A stretch of DNA of 64,000 nucleotides from Shewanella sp. OPT22 (GCF_004168585.1 NZ_PGVH01000033.1:72591-136590), one strand, 5' to 3'. Counted from the first letter of the stretch, positions 1 through 8,344 are shown. Translations and numbers: made by a program. The notes: generated from the letters alone by a model not told the origin.

Positions 1-344
1 ATATTCAAACCTATATTGACCGCTGACAATAGTTGTTGATGAACAGCTTTCGCTTCGTCGGGTAACTGATTATTTTCTGGATCGCTGATACCCGGATAGG
101 CCTTTTCTAAAGCTTGCTGGCTTGCCATCAGTTGGCTAAAAGTAGCGTGAAAATTGATAAATCGAGCCCCAAGCATATCTTTAGGCTCATTATTGTTGCT
201 TTCAAGGAAGTCATTGTACTTTTCAAGGGCCGAAACATTTTCAGTCACTTGTTTCAAGATCGAATCAAGTTCTATTCCAGATGCCGCAACCATCATTTCA
301 TTGTTTGACTTGTTAGTAGTGTTTGCTGATTCCAGTTTTGTCAT
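1..344 (-). CDS. Small helical protein of unknown function (partial, C-terminus outside window)
   Basis: Open reading frame on the minus strand from an ATG at 344-342 that runs off the left edge; the visible part (about 114 residues) starts MTKLESANTTNKSNNEMMVA. A GGAGTG ribosome-binding site lies just upstream (about 351-356). The protein is hydrophilic, predicted mostly helical by composition, with no signal peptide, membrane segment or cysteine. It is the last visible gene of a three-gene minus-strand series (with 374-916 and 1018-1584), all with Ser/Thr/Asn-rich starts and charged helical bodies. That style is seen in type III secretion substrates and translocator-like proteins, but no motif proves it. 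I do not recognise the family. Confidence 0.6.
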   Translation of the reverse strand, partial: MTKLESANTTNKSNNEMMVAASGIELDSILKQVTENVSALEKYNDFLESNNNEPKDMLGARFINFHATFSQLMASQQALEKAYPGISDPENNQLPDEAKAVHQQLLSAVNIGLN

Positions 345-373
345 TGTTAACACTCCGGCTGAGTCCACATATG

Positions 374-916
374 TCAGCCATTGATTTCATGAGGCATGTA
401 TAAAGCGCTTGATAGTTTTTGATTTAATTCATCTAATATTGAGTTTAGTTCAGTATACGCTGAGTGATGCTCATATAATTTTTGTTTCAGCTGTACTGGA
501 TCAAACTTTCGATTTTCAGCATCTAAATCCTCTTTTGAAGGGGTGACGAGTTTTTGTTCATCATCCGCTTCTCTTTCGACGTCATCATCGGGTAGATAGC
601 CCAGTGAAATTAATTCGTTTAGCTCAGATAAGCAAGCAAGCTTAACTGAGCCCATCATTGAGCTGTTTTCTTCATTACCTAATTTGCCACGCTCTTCTTT
701 CGCTTTCTCTAAATCATCTTCAAGTAATTTTTCAATTAACTGACTCAGCTTTTTTTCTTTTGGTGTTAGATTCTTAACAGCATTCGTCATCTTATGAGTT
801 AGATAAGCTTTGAATAGCTCAGGATCACATTTAGCGTTATCTCTATGTGATGTTTCTGCGGCTTGTAATCCTATGACAGGTCTCGAGCTGCGATTAATTG
901 ATGATACCTCTGACAT
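374..916 (-). CDS. Hypothetical helical protein, possible secretion substrate
   Basis: 180 residues. The N-terminus (MSEVSSINRSSRPVIG) is Ser/Arg-rich and disordered-looking; residues 45-75 are very rich in Lys/Glu/Leu (KNLTPKEKKLSQLIEKLLED), suggesting an amphipathic or coiled-coil helix, and residues 120-170 form a second charged helical region. There is no signal peptide, transmembrane segment or Cys-rich motif. It lies 29 bp upstream of the partial gene at 1-344 and 100 bp downstream of 1018-1584, so the three are probably co-transcribed. The unstructured start followed by helices resembles type III secretion tip, translocator or effector proteins, but this is inference from composition and the true family is unknown to me. 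Confidence 0.65.
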   Translation of the reverse strand: MSEVSSINRSSRPVIGLQAAETSHRDNAKCDPELFKAYLTHKMTNAVKNLTPKEKKLSQLIEKLLEDDLEKAKEERGKLGNEENSSMMGSVKLACLSELNELISLGYLPDDDVEREADDEQKLVTPSKEDLDAENRKFDPVQLKQKLYEHHSAYTELNSILDELNQKLSSALYMPHEING

Positions 917-1017
917 TTTAGACCTCTGCTTAACAAGCGTTGAAGTCCATTTCTACGAATCAAAGCGCCACGAAAATATTTTACTAATGGTAAACAGTAT
1001 ATAAAACGGTTTGCTTG

Positions 1018-1584
1018 CTAACTTCTGATTTTTTGAGGTGTTTGTGCGTTAGTGGTCGTACCAGTCTTGGTTGAGCTTTCTGAAGCAAAACTGGGGAGTT
1101 TTGGCAATATAAGCTGATAGTCTTTTTTAGGGACGTTCTTTAAATCAAATTTTGGGAACTTTACTTGTAAAAGCCCATCATGACTATTAGCAATTTGATC
1201 CATTAACGTTTTAAGTTTATTGATGTATATTTTGGCAGCAGCGAGCAATTTACTTGAATCTTGCAGAAGGTCAAAGCACTCTTTTAACTGCTGCATATCT
1301 CTTTTTTGTTCTGGAGTAATGTTTTTGGCATTCTTTCCGTTCAAATCGTGCAATTCTTGGAGTAAATCGGGCAGTGTTTTATGTTCATGCATAAATTTTT
1401 CGACTTTTTGCTCCAAGAATTTAAAATCATTATCCGCTTTTTTTAACTCGTTACCCATTTTTGAACCGAAAGATTCCGTTGATTTTATAAATGGAAAATC
1501 TTGTGGTTGCACATCTGAAGTTTGCAGAGCTTTATCTGTCATTACCTCATGTGAAGCATTCGAAGAATCAATTGTATTACTCAT
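1018..1584 (-). CDS. Hypothetical helical protein, first gene of a three-gene series
   Basis: 188 residues. A Ser/Asn-rich start (MSNTIDSSNASHEVMTDK) is followed by a long charged helical stretch (about residues 45-135, containing FLEQKVEKFMHEHK and LLQELHDLNGKNAKN) and a low-complexity Ser/Thr tail (ESSTKTGTTTNAQTPQKIRS). No export signal or membrane segment is seen. About 100 bp separate it from 374-916 downstream; upstream there is a 100-bp gap to the convergently placed end of the VOC gene. Together with the next two genes it looks like a small operon of one functional type. Function unknown. Confidence 0.65.
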   Translation of the reverse strand: MSNTIDSSNASHEVMTDKALQTSDVQPQDFPFIKSTESFGSKMGNELKKADNDFKFLEQKVEKFMHEHKTLPDLLQELHDLNGKNAKNITPEQKRDMQQLKECFDLLQDSSKLLAAAKIYINKLKTLMDQIANSHDGLLQVKFPKFDLKNVPKKDYQLILPKLPSFASESSTKTGTTTNAQTPQKIRS

Positions 1585-1688
1585 AAGTCACCCAATAAAA
1601 AACTGAGAATCTATGATCACTATACAAACTTCCCGTACTTTACTATATCGAAAATTTATGACCTACTCAGCTCACTGGTACTACCAGT

Positions 1689-2111
1689 TTAGTCGACATA
1701 CTGATTTCTAAGTTCAGGTAAATCAACTAAATATTGAACAAACTCCACTTCAATTCCGTTGGGGTCAATAAAATAAACACTTTTTTGGGTATCATCGTTA
1801 CCACCCCAAATTGCGACTTGGTAACCAGCATTTTGAAGTCGTTGAATCAAGGCCTCAAGATTGCTCACCGTAAAGGCGTAGTGTGCTAACCCAACTTGGT
1901 CGCCTTTTAAATCTCTAGCAGCTGTTTTTCCATGGTCACTGAAAGCTAAATAGTGATAATCATCGCCAAAATGAACCCACTTTCTTGGTTTACCGTACCA
2001 TTCGCCAGATCCGCCACCACGGACTTTCCAATGTGGAAAAGCTGCTTGATAAAAAGTGAGCGTTTCAGGTATATCCCTGACGACAACGTTTACATGTTCG
2101 AGTGAGATCAT
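1689..2111 (-). CDS. VOC (glyoxalase/bleomycin resistance) family protein
   Basis: 140 residues with the VOC beta-alpha-beta-beta-beta pattern: LEHVNVVVRDIPETLTFYQAAF at the start (His7 is a usual metal ligand), YHYLAFSDHG in the middle, GLAHYAFTVSNLEALIQRLQNAG opening the second module (His96 region), and DPNGIEVEFVQY at the end, where the Glu is the usual last ligand. Length is typical for a single-chain, two-module VOC protein. Such proteins bind a divalent metal and act as isomerases, dioxygenases or resistance proteins; the substrate cannot be told here. The next gene on the same strand (2150-2743) is a flavin reductase, about 40 bp upstream, so both may be read from the same promoter. 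Confidence 0.85.
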   Translation of the reverse strand: MISLEHVNVVVRDIPETLTFYQAAFPHWKVRGGGSGEWYGKPRKWVHFGDDYHYLAFSDHGKTAARDLKGDQVGLAHYAFTVSNLEALIQRLQNAGYQVAIWGGNDDTQKSVYFIDPNGIEVEFVQYLVDLPELRNQYVD

Positions 2112-2149
2112 AATTTGTTCCTTTTTGATTTTTAAGATAACTTGAAAAA

Positions 2150-2743
2150 CTACATTCCATATGAGAATAACTGTCTGTTTTTGATTGGATTGCTTTTAAG
2201 GTTTACACGTAAATTCGAAAGCGCTTCGCTGAATCTAGCTAGCATTTCGAGGCTGTATTCGATTCTGAGTCTCAGCTGCTTCTCGTGTGAGGATTCAATT
2301 TCTGGGTTAAGAAAGCCTTCAACACCTCTAATGATTAAGTGTTCAGAAATCGGTATAAGACCATTATTTTTGCCACCATCCATTTTAAGTTCTGCAATTG
2401 GATAGGTTCCTCCAATACCACTGGAAACAGCGACATACATGATTGGCTTGTTATCTGTCATGTCGAGATCGCACATCATAAGAAAGTTTTTCAAAAGAGG
2501 AGAGGCCATTCCATTCCATTCAGGAGTAATAGCAATGATGGCGTCTGCCTCTTCAAGTGATGACTTTACCTGAGCCCAAGACTCACCTTTATCAGATGTA
2601 CCATCCCAAAATGGCAGGTTAAGCATAGCCAGTTCAATGTGACTAATTGATTCAAATTGCTTGGCATTGAACTTCAAATATTCCCCGACGTTAAAACTTT
2701 GAGATTCAGCTCTGTGGCTCGCACTGACGATAACAAGATTCAT
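2150..2743 (-). CDS. NADPH-dependent FMN reductase family oxidoreductase
   Basis: 197 residues with the flavodoxin-like fold of the FMN_red family: the start MNLVIVSASHRAESQSFNVGEYL carries the phosphate-binding loop after the first strand (SASHRAESQS), ITPEWNGMASPLLKNFLMMC matches the family TPEYN-x-SxPxxLKN motif, and VSSGIGGTYP forms the next flavin-contacting loop. It is a predicted soluble cytoplasmic reductase of quinones, chromate or similar substrates. An AAAGG site lies upstream of the ATG. It is divergent from the Cys-cluster regulator at 2882, and two inverted repeats lie in the shared promoter (2782-2794 and 2806-2833), so that regulator is the likely controller. Confidence 0.85.
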   Translation of the reverse strand: MNLVIVSASHRAESQSFNVGEYLKFNAKQFESISHIELAMLNLPFWDGTSDKGESWAQVKSSLEEADAIIAITPEWNGMASPLLKNFLMMCDLDMTDNKPIMYVAVSSGIGGTYPIAELKMDGGKNNGLIPISEHLIIRGVEGFLNPEIESSHEKQLRLRIEYSLEMLARFSEALSNLRVNLKSNPIKNRQLFSYGM

Positions 2744-2781
2744 ATTAAGTAAGCCTTTGTATTTATAAATTAATATATAAA

Positions 2782-2833
2782 GTAAATTGTTTACATAATA
2801 TTGTAAAGTAAAAATAAATAAAAAAGTTTACTT
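2782..2833. promoter_or_regulatory. Probable operator pair between divergent FMN reductase and Cys-cluster regulator
   Basis: GTAAATTGTTTAC (2782-2794) is a perfect inverted repeat (GTAAA-N3-TTTAC). Just downstream AAGTAAA (2806-2812) pairs with TTTACTT (2827-2833) across 14 bases. All four half-sites share a GTAAA core. Position between two divergent genes, one of them a DNA-binding protein, suggests autoregulation and control of the reductase. Binding is inferred. Confidence 0.5.
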
Positions 2834-2881
2834 AATAGTGTCTTGAGTAATATCATTAGCTCAGAATCAATTGGAGTAAGT

Positions 2882-3496
2882 ATGAAAACCACTGAAAAAA
2901 TTCTGAACCTCTTAAAGCTTAATGGACCGTTAACGGCTAAATTTTTGGCTGAAGAGCTAAAGCTAACGACGATGGGCGTGAGGCAACACCTTCAAGCTTT
3001 GGAAGATTCGAATGACGTGGTGACAGAAGATATTGCTAAGGGGAGAGGGCGGCCAAGCCGTCATTGGCGATTAGTTGAAAATAATGCTGGTGGCTTTGAG
3101 GATCGACACGAAGAACTTACTTTGCAGTTGATTGACTCAGTTAAAGTGATATTTGGTGACGAAGGGTTAGAGCGCTTAATTAAACAGAGAGAAGCAGACA
3201 GCCTTTTGTTGTATAAAAAGGCGCTTGAAGCCAAAAATACGATAAAAGAAAAAGTGATTACTTTAGCTGAATTACGAACCCAAGAAGGTTACATGGCAAC
3301 TTGGAGTGAGGAAGGTACTCATTTTTGGTTACTGGAAAATCACTGTCCAATATGCGCCGCAGCGACGAAATGCCAAAGTTTTTGTCGCTCAGAGTTAGAG
3401 CTTTTTCAAGCTTTATTCTTGGGTGTTGCTCAAGTTTTCCGAACCGAGCACATTGTTGATGGTGCAAGAAGGTGTGCTTATAAAATTCAATCTTAA
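2882..3496 (+). CDS. Winged-helix transcriptional regulator with C-terminal Cys cluster (COG2345/SufR-like)
   Basis: 204 residues from the ATG at 2882, chosen over a TTG 39 bp upstream because a GGAG site sits directly before it. The N-terminal winged helix (TTEKILNLLKLNGPLTAKFLAEELKLTTMGVRQHLQALE, then the wing KGRGRPSRHWRLVE) is typical of the ArsR/DeoR-like COG2345 group. The C-terminal part has NHCPICAAATKCQSFCRSEL, a four-Cys pattern like the iron-sulfur cluster site of SufR/MmyR-type regulators. It probably senses redox or iron-sulfur status and controls the divergent flavin reductase. The cluster type is an inference. Confidence 0.82.
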   Translation: MKTTEKILNLLKLNGPLTAKFLAEELKLTTMGVRQHLQALEDSNDVVTEDIAKGRGRPSRHWRLVENNAGGFEDRHEELTLQLIDSVKVIFGDEGLERLIKQREADSLLLYKKALEAKNTIKEKVITLAELRTQEGYMATWSEEGTHFWLLENHCPICAAATKCQSFCRSELELFQALFLGVAQVFRTEHIVDGARRCAYKIQS

Positions 3497-3530
3497 ATCC
3501 ATTTATTTTCTCCAGTTTGATGTCGAAGTA

Positions 3531-4016
3531 TTATTTCCGAGTAATGCCCGTTTCAATCACAATTTTTGGTGTTATTTCTTGTCTTTTAGATTTTACTTCT
3601 GTGCCCGAATCTTTAAGTTGATGCTTGATACCTTCGATTACTTCATAGGCGTGGTGAGCAGTGAAAAAGGTTAAAATTGCATTTACTTCTTTGTTTAGAG
3701 TGTTTGTCTTCGAAGTAAACTGAATCTTCATCTTTTTTAGAGATGAAATACTTGTTCCAACTTTTTCTGACTGATCCTGTTCACCTTTCTTTGATGTTAT
3801 TGTGGCTGCGGCTTTAGTTGCATCAGTGGATTTGTGCCAAGCTTCTATTGTTGATAATTCGTCTTTAAACACATAAACCAGTATGTACTTTCTGCCATTT
3901 TGCTCCTTATACTCAAAACAACCGCCTTCTTTTTCACTGTCAACTCTAATGAGTACAGATGGATCAGTTTCTATATATTTCAATCTTGCACCTGGATCGA
4001 GTGTAAGTGGCAGCAT
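3531..4016 (-). CDS. Hypothetical protein
   Basis: 161 residues starting MLPLTLDPGARLKYIETDP, with an AAGGTG ribosome-binding site before the ATG. The first half alternates hydrophobic and charged residues (RKYILVYVFKDELSTIEAWHK), consistent with a beta-rich domain; the second half is Lys/Ser/Thr-rich with a short hydrophobic stretch (NAILTFFTAHHAYEVIEGI). No signal peptide or known motif. It is convergent with the regulator at 2882-3496 and is preceded by about 180 bp of AT-rich promoter region shared with purT. Not recognised; its character is similar to the orphan proteins at 1-1584. Confidence 0.55.
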   Translation of the reverse strand: MLPLTLDPGARLKYIETDPSVLIRVDSEKEGGCFEYKEQNGRKYILVYVFKDELSTIEAWHKSTDATKAAATITSKKGEQDQSEKVGTSISSLKKMKIQFTSKTNTLNKEVNAILTFFTAHHAYEVIEGIKHQLKDSGTEVKSKRQEITPKIVIETGITRK

Positions 4017-4197
4017 GTTAATTTCACCTTATTGATTAATCGTAGATTTATTCTATAGATAAACAGTCAAGGCTATTTATAAAATTAATCACTTTTGTAA
4101 GCTCGTATTAAGCTAAAAACATCATGATGCTCAGATAGTTGCTCTTTTTCGTAAAAACAGCATAAAATTCATTCAAGTCTATTCAAGAGAATATCAG

Positions 4198-5373
4198 ATG
4201 CTAGGAACTGCACTTTGTAAAAATGCATTAAAGGCTTTGTTGTTAGGTAGTGGTGAGTTAGGAAAAGAAATTGCAATTGAATTGCAACGGTTAGGCATCG
4301 AGGTTATTGCCGTTGATCGTTACTCCAATGCTCCTGCAATGCATGTTGCTCATCGTTCTCATGTCATCGATATGCTCAGTGCTTCAGCACTACGATCTGT
4401 TATTGTTCAAGAAAACCCAGATATTGTCATTCCTGAAATAGAAGCGATAAATACCCAGTTACTCGAAGAGTTAGAACAAGATGGATTAAACGTCATTCCT
4501 AACGCAAAAGCAGCACGTCTAACGATGGACAGAGAAGGAATAAGACGATTAGCGGCTAATTCACTTGGCGTACTAACTTCTCGGTTTTTCTTTTGTGATA
4601 ATAAAAAAGATCTAAAGTCCGCCATTGAAAAAATGGGTTTTCCATGCGTAATTAAACCCGTTATGAGTTCTTCTGGTCACGGTCAGAGTGTCATTAAAAA
4701 TGAAGAACAAATTGACGCTGCTTGGGCTCACTCTCAGGAAGAGGGACGAAGTGGTCAAGGTCGAGTGATTGTTGAAAGCTTTATCGACTTTGACTACGAA
4801 ATTACATTGCTCACCGTCCAGGCTGTTGACGGTATTCATTTCTGTGACCCCATCGGTCACAGACAAGAAAACGGTGATTATCAAGAATCATGGCAACCTC
4901 AGAACATGAGCGAGCATTGTTTAAATGCGGCAAAAGAAATGGCCACGAAAGTAGTAAAAGCATTAGGAGGATATGGGTTATTTGGAGTTGAAATGTTTGT
5001 AAAAGGTGATGACGTTTATTTCTCAGAAGTCTCGCCACGACCTCATGATACCGGGCTGGTCACTTTAATCAGCCAAGACTTATCTGAGTTTGCACTGCAT
5101 GTGCGTGCGATTTTAGGTTTACCAATCGCTAAGATAAAACAACTTGGATACTCTGCGTCAGCGGTGATTCTAGGTGACGGACACTCAGTAAACATAGAGT
5201 ATAAAGGGGTGCACAAAGCGTTACTCGAAGCAGAAACTCAACTTCGCTTATTTGCGAAACCAGAAATTAATGGCCATAGACGCTTAGGTGTTGCGCTTGC
5301 AAGAGATGAAAATATTGATGCTGCAGTAGAAAAAGCGAAACGTGCAGCATCACAAATATCGATTAAGTACTAG
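4198..5373 (+). CDS. purT: Formate-dependent phosphoribosylglycinamide formyltransferase 2
   Basis: 391 residues, the usual PurT length. It forms formyl-GAR from GAR, formate and ATP in purine synthesis, independent of folate. The N-terminal Rossmann-like domain shows [19 protein letters not shown] and [18 protein letters not shown]; the ATP-grasp part has [20 protein letters not shown] and the metal-binding end ([23 protein letters not shown]), followed by the C-terminal GHRRLGVAL motif, all diagnostic for PurT. The TAG stop at 5371-5373 is also the first three bases of a partial cruciform element (5371-5515). Monocistronic, convergent with the gene at 5490. Confidence 0.97.
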   Translation: MLGTALCKNALKALLLGSGELGKEIAIELQRLGIEVIAVDRYSNAPAMHVAHRSHVIDMLSASALRSVIVQENPDIVIPEIEAINTQLLEELEQDGLNVIPNAKAARLTMDREGIRRLAANSLGVLTSRFFFCDNKKDLKSAIEKMGFPCVIKPVMSSSGHGQSVIKNEEQIDAAWAHSQEEGRSGQGRVIVESFIDFDYEITLLTVQAVDGIHFCDPIGHRQENGDYQESWQPQNMSEHCLNAAKEMATKVVKALGGYGLFGVEMFVKGDDVYFSEVSPRPHDTGLVTLISQDLSEFALHVRAILGLPIAKIKQLGYSASAVILGDGHSVNIEYKGVHKALLEAETQLRLFAKPEINGHRRLGVALARDENIDAAVEKAKRAASQISIKY

Positions 5374-5515
5374 GACTGTTGATTTCTTAGGATTGAATTT
5401 TGTGCAATTTGAGTGTTTTTCTGTTCAAGGCGTGAGCACTGAAGCTTAGTGATCTAAGTAAGCTGGTCACAACACGGAACAGTGAATGCTCAAAAGCATC
5501 GAAGACAGCGTAAAT
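5371..5515. repeat. Partial cruciform element (left terminal repeat plus stem A)
   Basis: Starts TAGGACTGTTGATTT, close to the left terminal repeat of the full element at 45495 (TAGGGGCTGTTGATCTTTG). TGAGTG...CTGTTC (from 5410) pairs imperfectly with GAACAG...GCTCA (to about 5492). The loop carries AGCTTAGTGATCTAAGTAAG (from 5443), which matches AGTTTAGTCATCTAAATAAA at 45566 with paired changes. Stem B and the right terminal repeat are absent. Both flanking convergent genes take their stop codons from this segment. Confidence 0.55.
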
Positions 5516-5795
5516 TGGTCATTTCATTGAGGGTGAAATTTGCGGTAGCACCCTCAGTAGCCGCCATGTATTCAGCTAAGTGCTCGTTAGACATATGTGC
5601 TTGCCAAAGCTCTCTGGTTTCCCAAGTTTCATAAAACATGAAATGTGCAGGGTTATCATTGTCTTGATGTAAATCGTACTTTATGCAGCCTTGTTCGTTT
5701 CTTGTTGTATCAATGAGTTTGAGCAATTCAGATTTTACTAATTCAATTTTATCTTCATGTGCAATGATGTTTGCCACAATGGTTAAGTTTGTCAT
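5490..5795 (-). CDS. Antibiotic biosynthesis monooxygenase (ABM)-family, putative quinol monooxygenase
   Basis: 101 residues. The ferredoxin-like ABM fold is clear: MTNLTIVANIIAHEDKIELVKSELLKLIDTTRNEQGCIKYDLHQDND, then PAHFMFYETWETRELWQAHMSNEHLAEYM, the YgiN-like signature. Members are small dimeric cofactor-free oxygenases acting on quinols or heme-like compounds. The gene lies 11 bp downstream of the dehydrogenase stop (5807) on the same strand, so the two are probably an operon. The last residues (about NLRCLRCF) and the stop codon fall in element-derived sequence, so the C-terminus was probably replaced when the element arrived. Confidence 0.85.
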   Translation of the reverse strand: MTNLTIVANIIAHEDKIELVKSELLKLIDTTRNEQGCIKYDLHQDNDNPAHFMFYETWETRELWQAHMSNEHLAEYMAATEGATANFTLNEMTNLRCLRCF

Positions 5796-5806
5796 TTTAT
5801 TTTCTC

Positions 5807-6829
5807 CTAAAACTCTTCTAAAACGATTTTTCCGATAGATTTGCCTGATTCTAATAATTCATGGGCTGATTTAAGGTTTGCTGCGTTGATCTTGCCAAAG
5901 TGTTTACCAACAGTATTGATAATGCGTCCTTGATCAATAAGCTCAGATACATGATTTAATAACTTGTGTTGCTCAATCATATCGTCGGTATTAAACATTG
6001 AACGAGTGAACATAAACTCCCAATGGAAAGCGATTGATTTAAGCTTGATTTTAGAGATATCAAGCGACTGGGGATCATCAATAATCGCAATTGTTCCTTT
6101 AGGCTTAATCAGTTCAATGTAGTCGTTAAAATAGCTGTCAGTATGAGTTAATCCCGCAATGTGAGTGACTTCCCCGATCTTTAACTGTGATATTTGTGCA
6201 GCAATAGGTTTGCTGTGATCAATGACATGATCGGCGCCTAGACTCTTCACCCATTCTATTGAACTCGCTCTAGAAGCCGAAGCAATTACCGTAGCATTCG
6301 TCAATGCTTTTGCGAGCTGAATAAGAATAGATCCAACACCACCCGCAGCCCCCATCACCAACAACACTTCGTTACCCGAAGGTTGGTTTTCTTCTGTTCG
6401 CTGAATGCTAAGGTGATCAAACAGTAACTCGTAAGCTGTAATACTAGTGAGTGGCAGCGATGCAGCTTGAGCATCGGTAAGGCTTTTCGGCTTTTTACCG
6501 ACAATACGTTCATCAACGAGTTGATACTCAGCATTACTACCATCTCGCATCAGATCGCCAGCGTAGTAAACAAGATCTCCTGGTTGAAATAGAGAAACCT
6601 CTGAACCTACGGCAACGGCTTCGCCTACCGCATCCCAACCTAAGATCTTGTATTCGCTTGTTTGTGGTGTCATGTTTTGTCTAACTTTGAAATCGACAGG
6701 ATTTACTGAAACCGCTTTTACTTGTATGAGTAAATCATGACCTTTAGCGATAGGAGTCGGCAGCTCAATATCGATTAATGATGAAACATCCGAAATCGGT
6801 AGCGATTTTTTATATCCAACAGCTTTCAT
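5807..6829 (-). CDS. Zinc-type medium-chain alcohol dehydrogenase/quinone oxidoreductase
   Basis: 340 residues from the ATG at 6829, preferred over an ATG 15 bp upstream because AAGG lies 7-8 bases before it. GroES-like N-terminal domain (KGHDLLIQVKAVSVNPVDFKVRQN, GWDAVGEAVAVGSEVSLFQPGDLVYYAG) and Rossmann domain with VMGAAGGVGSILIQLAKAL. The catalytic zinc ligands of true alcohol dehydrogenases are not visible, so this is the NADPH:quinone reductase-like (COG0604) branch. It forms an operon with the ABM protein and is divergent from a LysR-type gene, a common redox or quinone-stress arrangement. Confidence 0.88.
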   Translation of the reverse strand: MKAVGYKKSLPISDVSSLIDIELPTPIAKGHDLLIQVKAVSVNPVDFKVRQNMTPQTSEYKILGWDAVGEAVAVGSEVSLFQPGDLVYYAGDLMRDGSNAEYQLVDERIVGKKPKSLTDAQAASLPLTSITAYELLFDHLSIQRTEENQPSGNEVLLVMGAAGGVGSILIQLAKALTNATVIASASRASSIEWVKSLGADHVIDHSKPIAAQISQLKIGEVTHIAGLTHTDSYFNDYIELIKPKGTIAIIDDPQSLDISKIKLKSIAFHWEFMFTRSMFNTDDMIEQHKLLNHVSELIDQGRIINTVGKHFGKINAANLKSAHELLESGKSIGKIVLEEF

Positions 6830-6905
6830 AATTGGCCTTAACATTGATTGATGATGACAAAGCCAATACTAATGATTGTTCGAGTATAGAAAAACAGCGT
6901 AATAT

Positions 6906-6920
6906 TTGATTGATTATCAA
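6906..6920. promoter_or_regulatory. Candidate LysR-type operator
   Basis: TTGATTGATTATCAA (TTGAT-N5-ATCAA) is an inverted repeat in the 116-bp gap between the divergent dehydrogenase and LysR gene, with T-tract and ATATTT repeats around it. LysR regulators usually bind a T-N11-A dyad in exactly this position. The regulator itself is truncated, so current regulation is uncertain. Confidence 0.4.
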
Positions 6921-6945
6921 AAAATATTTGAGAATAGGGTAAAGC

Positions 6946-7863
6946 ATGCTTGTTGAAGATCTTCAACTCATACTCAAGGTAGCAGAGCTAAAGAGTATTA
7001 CTGCTGCAGCTGAACATTTAGATTTAAGAGTTGCAACAGCAAGTGCTGCAATCAAGCGAGTTGAAAAAAGCCTAGGTGTCGAATTATTTACGCGAACCAC
7101 CAGAAGTTTGCGTTTATCCAATGCGGGGGAGCGTTATATTCCTGAGTGTCAACAAGCGCTCGCTTTACTCTCAACTGCCAAGAAAAACGTAAAAAATGAC
7201 TTAGGGATAATTGATGATGAACTGAAGCTATCAGCATCATCTGATCTGGGGCGAAATCTTGTTTTACCATGGCTTGACGAGTTTATGGAAGAACATAAAG
7301 ACTTATCCTTAAAACTGCATATCAGCGATAGCAATATCGACTTCTTTCGTGATGCCGTTGATGTTGCGTTACGTTATGGTAACCCAAGTAACTCAAACTT
7401 TTACGGATTCAAAATTTGTGATGTTCCTAAAGTTGTTTGCGCTTGTCCTTCATACCTAAAGAAATTTGGTACGCCAGAACACCCAAGTGAACTAGTTTCG
7501 CATAACGCCCTTCTATATCAACTACACGACATCACTTTCAATATCTGAAGTTTCCAAGATAACGGATCACCAATTAAGGTTAAAGTCACAGGAAATAGAG
7601 TAACTAATGACGCAGAGTTAGTAAGGCGTTGGTGTGTAGCTGGTAAAGGGGTTGCAGCGAAGTCCTGTTTGGATATGGCTGAAGATTTATTAGCGGGACG
7701 AGTAAAAACAGTGTTGACGGACTATCAACCAAAACCTATGGAATTATGGTTGATTTGCCCTAGTCGGCAATTGATAACACCGGCGGTAAGGTTACTTAGA
7801 GATTTACTTATCGCTCGGTGTAATGAGATTTTAAAGCAACTTCAGTTAAGTAAAATTATATGA
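6946..7863 (+). pseudogene. LysR-family transcriptional regulator interrupted by an in-frame TGA
   Basis: The N-terminal HTH (LQLILKVAELKSITAAAEHLDLRVATASAAIKRVEKSLGVELFTRTTRSLRLSNAG) and most of the effector domain are intact up to codon 200, then TGA at 7546-7548. Reading on in the same frame gives a normal LysR C-terminal part (SFQDNGSPIKVKVTGNRV..., RRWCVAGKGVAAKSCLDMAEDLLAGRV...) ending TGA at 7861-7863, total 305 codons, the normal family length. The stop sits where relatives have Trp (FNI-W-SFQDNG), so TGG to TGA explains it. Divergent from the dehydrogenase it probably controlled. It may be a true nonsense mutation or a sequencing error; the first 200 residues could still bind DNA. 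Confidence 0.82.
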
Positions 7864-7882
7864 ATCAGTCAGAAGGTATCTA

Positions 7883-8344
7883 TTATTTCAATGACGTTAT
7901 CGTTTTATTGATTTCTTTACGAGTAGCCTCTATGGCGTTAACCACTTCGTTAGTTGCTAAGTTACTGCTTTCAATCGAATTCCAATTGTCTGCCCAACTG
8001 CTTCGTAACGCATCGGCCTTTACCATGACACTTTTACCCGCAAGAGGGCTTAAATCATTGATTAACCCGACCTTTACCCAGCCTTTTCTCGGACTACCTT
8101 CGGATGGGTCTTGATCATAATGCAAAGAATAAATAAGTTGCTCAAGTTGTGATAACTCCAGCAGCATCTCAAAGCTCGCAGTACGAACGGTGTTATTTGT
8201 TTCAGTAGACTCTAAACGCCAGACATTATAGCTAAACCCTGACAGGCTGAGTAACACACTGAAAATAACGAAATAAAATTGATATTGACGTTTTTTAATA
8301 AAGCCAGAAGAGCTGCCTTTATTCAGTATGTCTTTTAAAAACAT
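7883..8344 (-). CDS. Small single-pass membrane protein, unknown function
   Basis: 153 residues. A short cytoplasmic, positively charged start (MFLKDILNKGSSSGFIKKRQ) is followed by one transmembrane segment (about residues 22-40, FYFVIFSVLLSLSGFSYNVW) and a periplasmic helical domain of about 110 residues ending in an amphipathic helix. AGGA lies before the ATG. It is convergent with the broken LysR gene and divergent from the DUF3634 gene. The layout resembles the periplasmic sensor part of chemoreceptors without the signalling domain, but no motif supports a function. Confidence 0.7.
   Translation of the reverse strand: MFLKDILNKGSSSGFIKKRQYQFYFVIFSVLLSLSGFSYNVWRLESTETNNTVRTASFEMLLELSQLEQLIYSLHYDQDPSEGSPRKGWVKVGLINDLSPLAGKSVMVKADALRSSWADNWNSIESSNLATNEVVNAIEATRKEINKTITSLK

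Noticed and set aside
6906-6920. TTGAT...ATCAA as an FNR site
   Set aside because: The spacer is five bases, not four, so it does not fit FNR; a LysR dyad explains it better.
7546-7548. TGA in the LysR gene as selenocysteine
   Set aside because: Relatives have Trp at this place, no selenocysteine insertion hairpin is evident after it, and LysR proteins are not known selenoproteins.
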